Notes under the pieces: generated by a model
The model's input: only the letters and a program-made list of their open reading frames with translations
Databases searched by the model: none
Told to the model about the DNA's origin: nothing
Position numbers and translations under genes: made by a program
Source: Marinobacterium lacunae
GTDB lineage: Bacteria; Pseudomonadota; Gammaproteobacteria; Pseudomonadales; Balneatricaceae
Length of the DNA stretch: 64,000 nt
Assembly (NCBI RefSeq): GCF_000705555.1
Contig: NZ_JMQN01000007.1
Coordinates: forward strand, 29,367 to 93,366
Direction: 5' to 3'
Part shown: piece by piece, positions 8,536-15,911 of the stretch
Layout of the letters: each line of letters starts with the position of its first letter
Position numbering within the stretch: position 1 is the first letter of the stretch

Positions 8536-9165
8536 TCAACCGCCCGGAATATGGGTGGCTTCCAGCGCGCGCTGGATCTTTTCCGGTTGCCAGATGATAG
8601 GGGCAGAGGGCGCCTGACCCGGGACAACAGTGGTACCCTGTGAGGCCTGAGTCAGCTCCACCCGGCCGAGGCTGTTTTCGACATACACACCTTTGCCGCC
8701 AATCATGGCGACGCCGAGGTCGCCTTCAAAAATGTATCCGGCCCAGAACTCAGTGCCCCGAATGCCGATAAGCGCCGTGGAGGTTTCAACCGTGAAATCC
8801 GCTGAAGGTTGTTTGCCGATTAAACCGGTTATGCAGCGCAATGCCCCTTTCAGAAACTTCAGAGTAATGCTCGGCTTATCGCTCTCCACACGGTAGTGCG
8901 ACAGTTCGAGCTCGGAGTTTTCACCCAGCCATATCGTGGTATCGTCCCTAAGCTTAAGCAGCAGACGACTGCCCTCGGGAATCACCAGCCGGTCCTCTTC
9001 ATGCAAGCTGTCCTCCGGCGTGAGCATCTGCTCACGCTCACCGCGTGCTACCCATGGAGTGCCCAGTATCAGCACCACCTGACCGACCGGCTCATTCGTC
9101 GCCTGCACCGGCAGCGTGAGGAAAAGACATAGTACTAAGATCCAGGCGTGTAAGGGCAACGACAT
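8536..9165 (-). CDS. FecR-domain periplasmic protein
   Basis: A 209-residue exported protein. The N-terminal hydrophobic stretch ending in LPVQA looks like a Sec signal peptide with cleavage near residue 22. The remainder is one FecR domain: WLGENSELEL, the central LKGALRCITG, and the hallmark FTVETSTALIGIRGTEFW. Such free FecR domains are not the iron-citrate anti-sigma factor, since there is no N-terminal cytoplasmic helix; they are usually envelope proteins of unknown role. It converges on the TfoX gene with one base between the stop codons and has no sigma factor neighbour. Confidence 0.85.
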   Translation of the reverse strand: MSLPLHAWILVLCLFLTLPVQATNEPVGQVVLILGTPWVARGEREQMLTPEDSLHEEDRLVIPEGSRLLLKLRDDTTIWLGENSELELSHYRVESDKPSITLKFLKGALRCITGLIGKQPSADFTVETSTALIGIRGTEFWAGYIFEGDLGVAMIGGKGVYVENSLGRVELTQASQGTTVVPGQAPSAPIIWQPEKIQRALEATHIPGG

Positions 9166-9271
9166 GAGGTTGGCTGAGCTCCAGTCGGTTCAAGTTCATT
9201 TCATAATAGACTGGCATATCAAAGCTGGCTTAGGTTGGCTTTGGGGTGTGTCTTCAGACGGAGAGATTTAG

Positions 9272-9805
9272 TTGAATAATCGAGTTGTGTTTACGGGTGG
9301 TCCAGGCTCAGGAAAAACCTCCGTAATCAAATTTCTGAAAAGCCTGGGGTATCCCAGTGCTCCAGAAGTGGGGCGAAAAGTAATCCAAGCCCAAATGAAG
9401 TCTCAGGGCACTGCGTTACCTTGGGAGGATAAAGCGGCGTTTAGAGATGAAATGATTTACGAAGAAATCATTAATTACAACGCTTACGGCAACGATACAA
9501 TTACCTTTTTTGACCGGCCTATTATTGATTCGTACGGATACAGTAGACTTGAGGACATACCCGTTTCGGATCTATTGTTAAAAAAATGCCATGAACTGAT
9601 CTATAACCAAAAGGTTTTTATTTGCCCTCCTTGGGAGTCAATTTACGAAAATGATGTAGAACGAAAGCAAGACTTCAATGAGGCTGTTGCGACATATGAG
9701 GCAATGGTAAGAGCATACGAAAAATTTGGCTACGAACTAGTTGAAGTTCCAAAGGCTTCAGTTAGAGAAAGAGCTGAATTTATTTTAAAGGTGGTTAACA
9801 GGTAA
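9272..9805 (+). CDS. AAA_28-type P-loop NTPase
   Basis: A 177-residue ATPase or kinase-like protein. The Walker A motif GGPGSGKTS is at residues 9-17 and FFDRPIIDSYGY near residue 80 resembles the Walker B or substrate region of the AAA_28 family, a group of predicted small P-loop proteins without assigned substrate. The start is a TTG preceded by GGAGAG. Codon use is visibly AT-richer than in flanking genes (many AAA, ATT and GAA codons), which suggests acquisition by transfer. It stands alone. Confidence 0.8.
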   Translation: MNNRVVFTGGPGSGKTSVIKFLKSLGYPSAPEVGRKVIQAQMKSQGTALPWEDKAAFRDEMIYEEIINYNAYGNDTITFFDRPIIDSYGYSRLEDIPVSDLLLKKCHELIYNQKVFICPPWESIYENDVERKQDFNEAVATYEAMVRAYEKFGYELVEVPKASVRERAEFILKVVNR

Positions 9806-10144
9806 CTGTGGAGTAACCAGTCTGTTTTTGCGCGGTAATGTCTGACCTTTACGATGGCTTTGGGAACCTGTCGAGTCTAAGCGGGGCCGTGGCTGAACGG
9901 TTTTGAGGATCTGCTTCTCATTGTTCACTAGCTGGAAAAGGAGGGGCGGTGGATGCAGGGCTGTATAGGGTTTGGCTTTGCCGACGTCAACACGGAGGCT
10001 GATTTCGATTTGGCTTTCCGTGTGCATGGTAATAAGATGACCGCGGGCGCGAAGCCCCGATGGGTGTTCGAGTTATGACAATGGTGTTATGCAGCATTAT
10101 TCACTCGTTACCGGCTCATCGGTTTTAATTGAAAGGAGAGTTTT
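9806..10144. other. Intergenic region downstream of the AAA_28 gene
   Basis: About 340 bases without a convincing gene. An 80-codon minus-strand frame covers part of it but has no ribosome site or family resemblance. TAACAGG at the left end and GTGTTATGC at the right recall integron attC ends, but the pairing arms are absent. The right end carries AAAGGAGAG, the ribosome site of the next gene. Confidence 0.4.
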
Positions 10145-10801
10145 ATGGAGCTTGGATTAATCAGTATATTTATTACAGTGGCAATTGCTCATTTTTTGGC
10201 GCTTCTAAGCCCAGGGCCTGATTTTGTGCTGGTTGTAAAGAGCGCGCTCAAGGGAAATCGAAAGAACGCGATTGGTGTGGCGCTGGGTATTGCGACGGCG
10301 AATGCTGTTTACATAGGGTTATGTATTGTTGGTGTGGGGGCCATACTGTCGACCTCTGTGTCTTTAATGATAGCGCTCAAGGTTATTGGTGGTTTGTTTT
10401 TAATGTACATCGCCTATCATGCATTAAAAGCGCCCAAGAACGCATATCAGAACGTGTCGGTAACTTCAGATAATATTACTGAGTTTTCACTGTTTTCTTT
10501 CTCAAAAGAGTTTCTCACCGGTTTCTTGTCGGGGATATTAAACCCTAAAAATCTGTTGTTTTACCTCAGCCTGTTTACTGTTGCGCTCACGCCGGATGTA
10601 AGCTTGCAGTTTAAGATATTGCTGGGTACATGGATGACGGCTGTCGTTTTCTTATGGGATGTTTCGATTATCTATTTGTTGTCCAAGAGCGGCGTGCGTA
10701 AAAAGTTTACCAAGATGTCTTTTTATATCGATAAGGTTACCGGGGTTATCCTGGGTGCCATTGGGTTTGGTATCGTGAAATCTGTTTGGGCTAAACAGTA
10801 A
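10145..10801 (+). CDS. LysE/RhtB-family amino-acid exporter
   Basis: A 218-residue inner-membrane protein predicted to export an amino acid or a derivative. It has the typical six hydrophobic segments and the N-terminal signature LALLSPGPDFVLVVKSALKGNRKNA, in which the LSPGPD block is the family hallmark. GFLSGILNPKNLLFYLSLF is the second conserved repeat. A strong AAAGGAGAG ribosome site sits six bases before the ATG. A GNAT gene follows after 12 bases, so the two are probably an operon; exporter plus acetyltransferase suggests detoxification or modification of an amino-acid analogue. Base composition is AT-richer than the genome background. Confidence 0.88.
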   Translation: MELGLISIFITVAIAHFLALLSPGPDFVLVVKSALKGNRKNAIGVALGIATANAVYIGLCIVGVGAILSTSVSLMIALKVIGGLFLMYIAYHALKAPKNAYQNVSVTSDNITEFSLFSFSKEFLTGFLSGILNPKNLLFYLSLFTVALTPDVSLQFKILLGTWMTAVVFLWDVSIIYLLSKSGVRKKFTKMSFYIDKVTGVILGAIGFGIVKSVWAKQ

Positions 10802-10813
10802 AAGGGGATTCCT

Positions 10814-11332
10814 ATGCAGTTTGTCCATTGCACCTACGATGCTCACGCGGAGCAGATCCTGGCAATACTCAATGAGGCCATTGTCAATTCGACGGCGCTT
10901 TATGACTACGAGCCTCGAACACTGGAGAGCATGAGCACCTGGTTTAAGGTAAAAGAGTCAGGCTCATTTCCGGTGATGGGTGCAGTGGAGAACGGTAAGC
11001 TTATCGGCTTTGCAAGCTACGGCACGTTTCGTCCTTGGCCCGCGTATAAATATACAGTGGAGCACTCGGTGTATGTTCATAAGCAGCATCGAGGAAGGGG
11101 CTTGGGTATAGCGCTCATGCGAGCGCTCATTGCCGAGGCGAGGCGACAAGAGTTGCACGTTATGGTGGGCGGCATCGATATCTCGAATGAAGGCAGCATT
11201 GCATTGCACGAGAAACTTGGTTTTGTGCAATCTGGCATAGTCAGGCAGGCCGCATTTAAGTTCGGCCGTTGGCTCGATCTCGGCCTTTATCAGCTGGTGT
11301 TGGATACCCCGCGCGACCCTGTTGATGGCTAG
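10814..11332 (+). CDS. GNAT acetyltransferase, phosphinothricin/methionine-sulfoximine type
   Basis: A 172-residue acetyltransferase of the Pat/YncA group, which acetylates amino groups of amino-acid analogues such as phosphinothricin or methionine sulfoximine. Diagnostic parts are the N-terminal ILNEAIVNSTALYDYEPRT, the tyrosine-rich ASYGTFRPWPAYKYTVEHSVYV, motif A HRGRGLGIALMRALIAEA, and the C-terminal SIALHEKLGFVQSG followed by KFGRWLDLGLYQLVL. The true substrate is not shown by sequence. It directly follows a LysE-type exporter. Confidence 0.88.
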   Translation: MQFVHCTYDAHAEQILAILNEAIVNSTALYDYEPRTLESMSTWFKVKESGSFPVMGAVENGKLIGFASYGTFRPWPAYKYTVEHSVYVHKQHRGRGLGIALMRALIAEARRQELHVMVGGIDISNEGSIALHEKLGFVQSGIVRQAAFKFGRWLDLGLYQLVLDTPRDPVDG

Positions 11333-11431
11333 ATTAAAGGGGCTCAGCTAGAGTCAGTCAAAGCGCCACATTTGCAGCGTTGTCGCGCCTTTGGGTATCC
11401 CGCCCGAAACATTATTTGAGAAGGAATTCCA

Positions 11432-11974
11432 ATGGGCATGAAAGCTCATTTCGAACTGCTGGCCGCCTACAATCAGTGGCTGAACTCAAAGGTTTACGAA
11501 GCTGCAAGTCGCCTCGGGCAGGATGCATTGGTCAAAGACCGAGGGGCGTTTTTCAGTTCCATTCTCGGGACGCTGAATCATATCCAGGTTGGTGACATCC
11601 TGTGGCTCAAGCGGTTCGCCACTCACCCATCCTGCATCGCCTCTTTGCATGAGGTGGCCAATCTTCCAGACTCGACCGGCCTCGATCAGATTCTGTTTGA
11701 AGATTTCGCGGCGTTATCGGCGCAGAGAGCTTGGCTGGATCGTCAAATCGTCAATTGGGTGAGTGAACTCACCGAGCGCGATTTGGAACAGGCACTCAGC
11801 TACCGTAACACCAAAGGTATTGCGTCCACTAAACGGTTTTCCAGCCTGATTCTTCACTTCTTTAACCATCAAACCCATCATCGCGGGCAGGTGACGGCGT
11901 TGCTGTCGCAGGCTGGTGAGGATGTCGGGGTGACCGATCTGTTGGTGCTGATTGCGGATGAGGCAGAAGCATAA
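11432..11974 (+). CDS. DinB-like metalloprotein
   Basis: A 180-residue member of the DinB/YfiT-like four-helix bundle superfamily. The three metal-binding histidines expected for the fold are visible in LGTLNHIQVGDILW and HFFNHQTHHRGQ. Members act as thiol-dependent transferases or have unknown roles, despite the DNA-damage-inducible name. A ribosome site (AAGGAAT) precedes the start. It appears monocistronic and ends against the convergent ABC operon. Confidence 0.87.
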   Translation: MGMKAHFELLAAYNQWLNSKVYEAASRLGQDALVKDRGAFFSSILGTLNHIQVGDILWLKRFATHPSCIASLHEVANLPDSTGLDQILFEDFAALSAQRAWLDRQIVNWVSELTERDLEQALSYRNTKGIASTKRFSSLILHFFNHQTHHRGQVTALLSQAGEDVGVTDLLVLIADEAEA

Positions 11975-11986
11975 CCATAACCAGCC

Positions 11987-12022
11987 GCTGCCGCGTACCC
12001 GGGCGTGGGGTATCGCGGCAGC
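11987..12022. terminator. Strong hairpin between convergent genes
   Basis: GCTGCCGCG-TACCC pairs with GGGTA-T-CGCGGCAGC, leaving one bulged base. There is no T run on either side, so this may be a barrier between convergent transcripts rather than a classical intrinsic terminator. Confidence 0.5.
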
Positions 12023-12033
12023 TTGAGGCGGAG

Positions 12034-12762
12034 TTATAGCACGGCGCCGATGAACTGCTGCAGCTCCGGTGTTTGCGGGTTGGCCAGCACCTCTTTTGCA
12101 TCGCCGGTTTCATGCACCTTGCCCTGATGCATGAACACCACGCGATCGCCGACATCGCGGGCGAAGTTCATCTCATGGGTAACCAGAATCAGCGTCATCC
12201 CTTCGGCGGCCAACTGTTCGAGCACTTTCAGCACATCGCCTACCAGCTCGGGGTCCAGCGCCGAGGTGATTTCGTCGCAGAGCAGTACCTTAGGCTTCAT
12301 CGCCAGTGAGCGGGCGATGGCGACGCGCTGCTGCTGTCCGCCGGAGAGCTTTTCAGGGTACTGACCGAACTTGTCTGCCAGTCCGACCTTCTCCAATACT
12401 TCCATGGCCAGCTTTTTGGCTTCCTCTTTTCCGACACGTTTGATCAGCTTCGGCGCAAGCATGATGTTCTCGCCCACCGTGAGATGGGGGAAGAGGTTGA
12501 AGCTCTGAAACACCATACCCACGCTGTGGCTGAGCTTGCGCACCTGGAATTCGTCGGTGCTCACCTCCATGCCGTCAAGGATGATGGCGCCCTGTTCGTA
12601 GCTTTCAAGGCCGTTCATGCAGCGCAGCAGGGTGCTCTTGCCTGAACCGCTGCGACCGATGATGGAGACCACCTCTCCGGCGTTGATCGTCAGATCAATG
12701 CCCTTGAGGACATGCAACTCACCGAAATATTTGTGTACGTCACGCACGCTTACCAGCGACAT
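12034..12762 (-). CDS. Polar amino-acid ABC transporter, ATP-binding subunit
   Basis: A 242-residue ATPase that energises import by the two permeases encoded just upstream. All nucleotide-binding motifs are present: Walker A GRSGSGKST, Q-loop FQSFNLFPHLTV, signature [14 protein letters not shown], Walker B KVLLCDEITSALD and the switch histidine in LVTHEM. It resembles GlnQ/HisP-type ATPases. The start overlaps the end of the preceding permease by about 23 bases, implying translational coupling. It is the last gene of a four-gene operon. Confidence 0.93.
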   Translation of the reverse strand: MSLVSVRDVHKYFGELHVLKGIDLTINAGEVVSIIGRSGSGKSTLLRCMNGLESYEQGAIILDGMEVSTDEFQVRKLSHSVGMVFQSFNLFPHLTVGENIMLAPKLIKRVGKEEAKKLAMEVLEKVGLADKFGQYPEKLSGGQQQRVAIARSLAMKPKVLLCDEITSALDPELVGDVLKVLEQLAAEGMTLILVTHEMNFARDVGDRVVFMHQGKVHETGDAKEVLANPQTPELQQFIGAVL

Positions 12763-13399
12763 TGAGTCTCTCCTCCAGATATTGGCTGGCTCGCGACAGC
12801 GGATAGCACAGCAGGAAATAGATCAGCGCCACCAGCGCAAACACTTTGAATGGCTCGAAGGTGGCGTTGTTAAGCATGGTTCCGGCTTTGGTCAGCTCGA
12901 CAAAACCGATGATCGAGGCCAGGGCGGTCCCTTTGACGATCTGCACCGAGAAGCCGACGGTGGGCGGAATGGCGATCCGCAACGCCTGTGGCAGAATGAT
13001 GTAGCGCATGGTCTGCAGGTAGTTCAGGCCCAAACAGCGTGAGGCTTCCCATTGACCTTTGGGTAGCGACTCGACGCACCCGCGCCAGATATCGCTGAGA
13101 AAGGCACTGGAGAACAGGGTCAGGGCCAGTGCGGCTGCGGTCCAGGCCGATACGTCGATGCCCAGCAGACCAAGCCCGAAGAACGCGATAAACAGCTGCA
13201 TCAGCAGCGGGGTGCCCTGAAAAATCTCGATGTAGATGCGGGTGACCCAGATCAGAGAGCGTCGTCGGCTGATTCGCATAAAGGTCAGCAACAGGCCGAC
13301 GATAGAGCCTCCGGCAAAGGCAATCAGCGACAGGAGAACTGTCCAGCGAGCCGCCAGCAGCAGGTTGCGCAGAATATCCCAGTCGGTGAACTGGCTCAT
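12740..13399 (-). CDS. Polar amino-acid ABC transporter, permease
   Basis: A 219-residue inner-membrane subunit of the HisM/GlnP type with about five hydrophobic helices. The N-terminal ARWTVLLSLIAFAGGSIVGLL and the coupling-helix EAA loop EASRCLGLNYLQTMRYIILPQALR are the family signatures. EIFQGTPLLMQLF is the conserved segment before the EAA loop. It pairs with the second permease, whose stop codon overlaps its start by four bases. Confidence 0.92.
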   Translation of the reverse strand: MSQFTDWDILRNLLLAARWTVLLSLIAFAGGSIVGLLLTFMRISRRRSLIWVTRIYIEIFQGTPLLMQLFIAFFGLGLLGIDVSAWTAAALALTLFSSAFLSDIWRGCVESLPKGQWEASRCLGLNYLQTMRYIILPQALRIAIPPTVGFSVQIVKGTALASIIGFVELTKAGTMLNNATFEPFKVFALVALIYFLLCYPLSRASQYLEERLNVAGKRA

Positions 13400-14070
13400 A
13401 GAGTTTTCTCCTTCCTCGAGAAGGCCCTGGCGCCGATCAGGTTGAATGCCAGCCGCATCAGAAACGCCAGTATCAGGTAGAACAGGGCGGCAACCAGGTA
13501 GGACTCGAAGCTCAGGAAATTACGTGACTGAATGAAGTTGGCGGCGAAGGTCAGCTCCGGCACCGATATCTGAGACACCACAGCCGATCCGAGCATGACG
13601 ATGATGCATTGGCTGACTACCGCGCTGTACACCCGCTGGAACGCTGGCGGCAGCACGATGCGGATGAAAATCTGTCGGCTCGATAAGCCCAGCGTACGGG
13701 CCGCTTCTAACTGCCCTTTGGGCGTTGCATCGATACCGGCACGGATAATTTCGGTTAGGTAGGCACCGAGGTTAATCACCAATGCAAGCACGCCTGCTTC
13801 AATCGCGGTCATCTTGATGCCAATGGCCGGCAGTCCAAAGAAGACAAAGAACAGCTGCACGATAAAGGGCGTGTTTCGAATCAGTTCGACATAGGCCTTG
13901 GATAGGTGTCGCAGCGCCGCGTTGCGGTGCCGTCTGGCTGCAGCGCCCAGAACGCCCAGCAGAATGCCGAGCACTGTGGAGATCAGCGTCAGCTTGACCG
14001 TCATCCACAAGCCGTCCAGCAACACATCCTGGTAGTCGAGCAGGGCGCCAAAGTTCAGTTGGTAGCTCAT
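13396..14070 (-). CDS. Polar amino-acid ABC transporter, permease
   Basis: A 224-residue HisQ-type permease and partner of the next permease in the operon. It has the same order of motifs: an N-terminal helix (GLWMTVKLTLISTVLG), VELIRNTPFIVQLFFVFFG, and the EAA loop LEAARTLGLSSRQIFIRIVLPPAFQR that contacts the ATPase. It lies 78 bases after the solute-binding-protein gene, with the usual intergenic gap of binding-protein operons. Confidence 0.92.
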   Translation of the reverse strand: MSYQLNFGALLDYQDVLLDGLWMTVKLTLISTVLGILLGVLGAAARRHRNAALRHLSKAYVELIRNTPFIVQLFFVFFGLPAIGIKMTAIEAGVLALVINLGAYLTEIIRAGIDATPKGQLEAARTLGLSSRQIFIRIVLPPAFQRVYSAVVSQCIIVMLGSAVVSQISVPELTFAANFIQSRNFLSFESYLVAALFYLILAFLMRLAFNLIGARAFSRKEKTL

Positions 14071-14148
14071 GCAAGTGTCCGTGTACGGGTGAACTTTATA
14101 ACCGGAGCGGTGTTGGTCCGCTCCGGCCTAGCGTGTAGCGGTGCAGCC

Positions 14149-14949
14149 TTACATGGATGCCAGATCAGCCGGGTAGGGGGCTTTGAGCCACTTCTGCGAC
14201 AGGGATTCAAGCACACCGTCGGTATAGGCCTTGCCAATCAATTCGTTCACCTTGTCGGTCAGTCGGGTTTCACCCTTCATAACGCCGACGTAGCAGGGGG
14301 AGTTTTTGAGCATGAACTTGGTCTCTGGCATACGTGCCGGGTTGCGCTCGGCAATAGCCGCGACTACAAGGTTACCGGTCGCGATCAGATCAACCTGACC
14401 GGAAAGAAACGCCGAAAGCGTGGTGTTGTTGTCTTCGAAACGCTTGATGTCGGCATCCGTAGTCACCAGTTTGCTCAGCTCGATATCTTCAACTGCGCCG
14501 CGTGTAACGCCAACGGTTTTTCCGGACAGATCAGACGCAGCAGAGACGGCTACATCCTTAAGGCCGAATACGCCAAGGAAGAAGGGCGCATAGGGCTTGC
14601 TGAAATCGATCGCTTTTTCACGCTCCGGGTTCTTACCCAGGCTGGAGATCACCAGATCGACTTTCTGTGTCTGCAGGTAGGGGATGCGGTTGGCACTGGT
14701 GACCGGCACCAGCTCAAGCTTTACGCCCAGCTCTTTAGCGAGATAGCCCGCCATGTCGATGTCATAGCCCTGGGGCTGTAGATCGGAACCAACCGAACCG
14801 AACGGCGGGAAGTCCTGAGGGACAGCGACCTTCAGTACGCCAGCCTTCTCAATATTATCGAGCTGATCGGCAGAGGCGGTGGAGATGGCACCGAAAGAGA
14901 TCAGCAGAGAACCTGCAACGGCAAGACCCAATTTTTTTACGAAGTTCAT
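14149..14949 (-). CDS. Polar amino-acid ABC transporter, periplasmic binding protein
   Basis: A 266-residue exported solute-binding protein of family 3. The signal peptide is MNFVKKLGLAVAGSLLISFG with a likely cut after STASA. The mature protein carries the ligand-binding core VAVPQDFPPFGSVGSDLQPQGYDIDMA and VDLVISSLGKNPEREKAIDFSKPY. The start at this ATG puts the charged n-region of the signal peptide first; an upstream in-frame ATG adds 12 residues. The ligand is a polar amino acid, not determinable from sequence. It is the first gene of the operon. Confidence 0.9.
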   Translation of the reverse strand: MNFVKKLGLAVAGSLLISFGAISTASADQLDNIEKAGVLKVAVPQDFPPFGSVGSDLQPQGYDIDMAGYLAKELGVKLELVPVTSANRIPYLQTQKVDLVISSLGKNPEREKAIDFSKPYAPFFLGVFGLKDVAVSAASDLSGKTVGVTRGAVEDIELSKLVTTDADIKRFEDNNTTLSAFLSGQVDLIATGNLVVAAIAERNPARMPETKFMLKNSPCYVGVMKGETRLTDKVNELIGKAYTDGVLESLSQKWLKAPYPADLASM

Positions 14950-15209
14950 GATTGGCAACCCTGTCTTAAGAAACGTTTGATTCACGATTATTTAAGAGCA
15001 ACAGCTGTGCCAATTTGTAAGTCGTTGATTTCAGAATGGGATGCTCTGAAACAAATGATTCTTTTGTCTGCGTATGCCCTATTATGGTGCCAGTGTTCCA
15101 ATTTGGATCAATCCTGACTGTTCGGTTAAGTATCGTTAAAACAAGGTGTTATAGCGGTATACCTGTTTGCGGTGTGCTGAAACGTTTGTTTCGTGAAACA
15201 TGCCGGAGC

Positions 15210-15821
15210 TTAGGCCCCGGCAGTGGTGTCGAACTCAATTTCGCCGCGCTGTGTCATGATCGGCTGTACACCCGCCCAGACCGGAAGGAGCATATCCTCA
15301 GGGTCGTCCACGGGACCGCCGGTACGAATCTTGGCTGACAGTTCGTCCAGCTCGAATGCCAGTACGCTGGTTGCCTTGAGTTCGATCTCGTTGGCCGGCC
15401 TCGCTTCAACGGAGCGGCCTGCTTGAAACTTCTCCATCAACTGATCAAGCGAATGGCGCTTCTCATCCTGATCATCGACAAGGCGTGCCTTGCTGTAGAT
15501 CACCACGCTGCGATAGTTCACAGAGTGATGAAAGGCAGAGCGCGCAAACACTATGGCGTCGAGGTGGGTAATGGCGATACACGCTTCATTGCCCTCTAGC
15601 AGCGCCTTGAATAGGCCATTCTTGCTGGAGCCGTGTACGTACAGCTGATTGCCTTCACGCCAATGGACGGTCGGTTGCAGCAGTGGCTGGCCGCCAACCT
15701 GTGTCGAAACATGGCAGATAAGCGCTTCATCGATGATGGCGTTGACCTTCTCGACATCGTATTCGGCTCGTTTAGGCAGGCGTTTTACGCGGGTGCGTTC
15801 GGTTTTCCGGTATTGAGTCAT
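15210..15821 (-). CDS. Pyridoxamine-5'-phosphate-oxidase-like flavin-binding protein
   Basis: A 203-residue split-barrel protein of the FMN-binding PNPOx-like superfamily. Recognisable parts are the N-terminal RVKRLPKRAEYDVEKVNAII, LICHVSTQVGGQPLLQPTVHW, YVHGSSKNGLFKALL and the later FHHSVNYRSVVIYSKARLV. Such proteins are commonly encoded next to MocR-type regulators, as here (divergent, 90 bases apart). The enzymatic activity is unknown. It is not the biosynthetic PdxH, whose motifs are absent. Confidence 0.85.
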   Translation of the reverse strand: MTQYRKTERTRVKRLPKRAEYDVEKVNAIIDEALICHVSTQVGGQPLLQPTVHWREGNQLYVHGSSKNGLFKALLEGNEACIAITHLDAIVFARSAFHHSVNYRSVVIYSKARLVDDQDEKRHSLDQLMEKFQAGRSVEARPANEIELKATSVLAFELDELSAKIRTGGPVDDPEDMLLPVWAGVQPIMTQRGEIEFDTTAGA

Positions 15822-15848
15822 CGTCTTTCACTCCGTTGGATGGAGCGT

Positions 15849-15875
15849 TTAGACTAGGTGGCAAAGTGGGTCTAA
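15849..15875. promoter_or_regulatory. Candidate MocR operator in the divergent gap
   Basis: TTAGAC and GTCTAA form a six-base inverted repeat separated by 15 bases, inside the 90-base gap between the PNPOx-like gene and the MocR regulator. MocR regulators commonly bind in such divergent gaps; this exact site is inferred. Confidence 0.3.
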
Positions 15876-15911
15876 GTAAGATCCATTAAGTAAACAAAAA
15901 AGGGGCCCAAT

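Noticed and set aside
9785..10130. Possible integron attC site or transposase remnant after the AAA_28 gene
   Set aside because: TAAC and GTTATGC ends are present, but no internal pairing arms and no integrase or further cassettes; the 80-codon minus frame has no ribosome site or family resemblance.
15187..15200. TGTTTCGTGAAACA palindrome before the PNPOx-like gene end
   Set aside because: A perfect short palindrome, but it lies beyond the stop codon with no promoter geometry; too little to support an operator.
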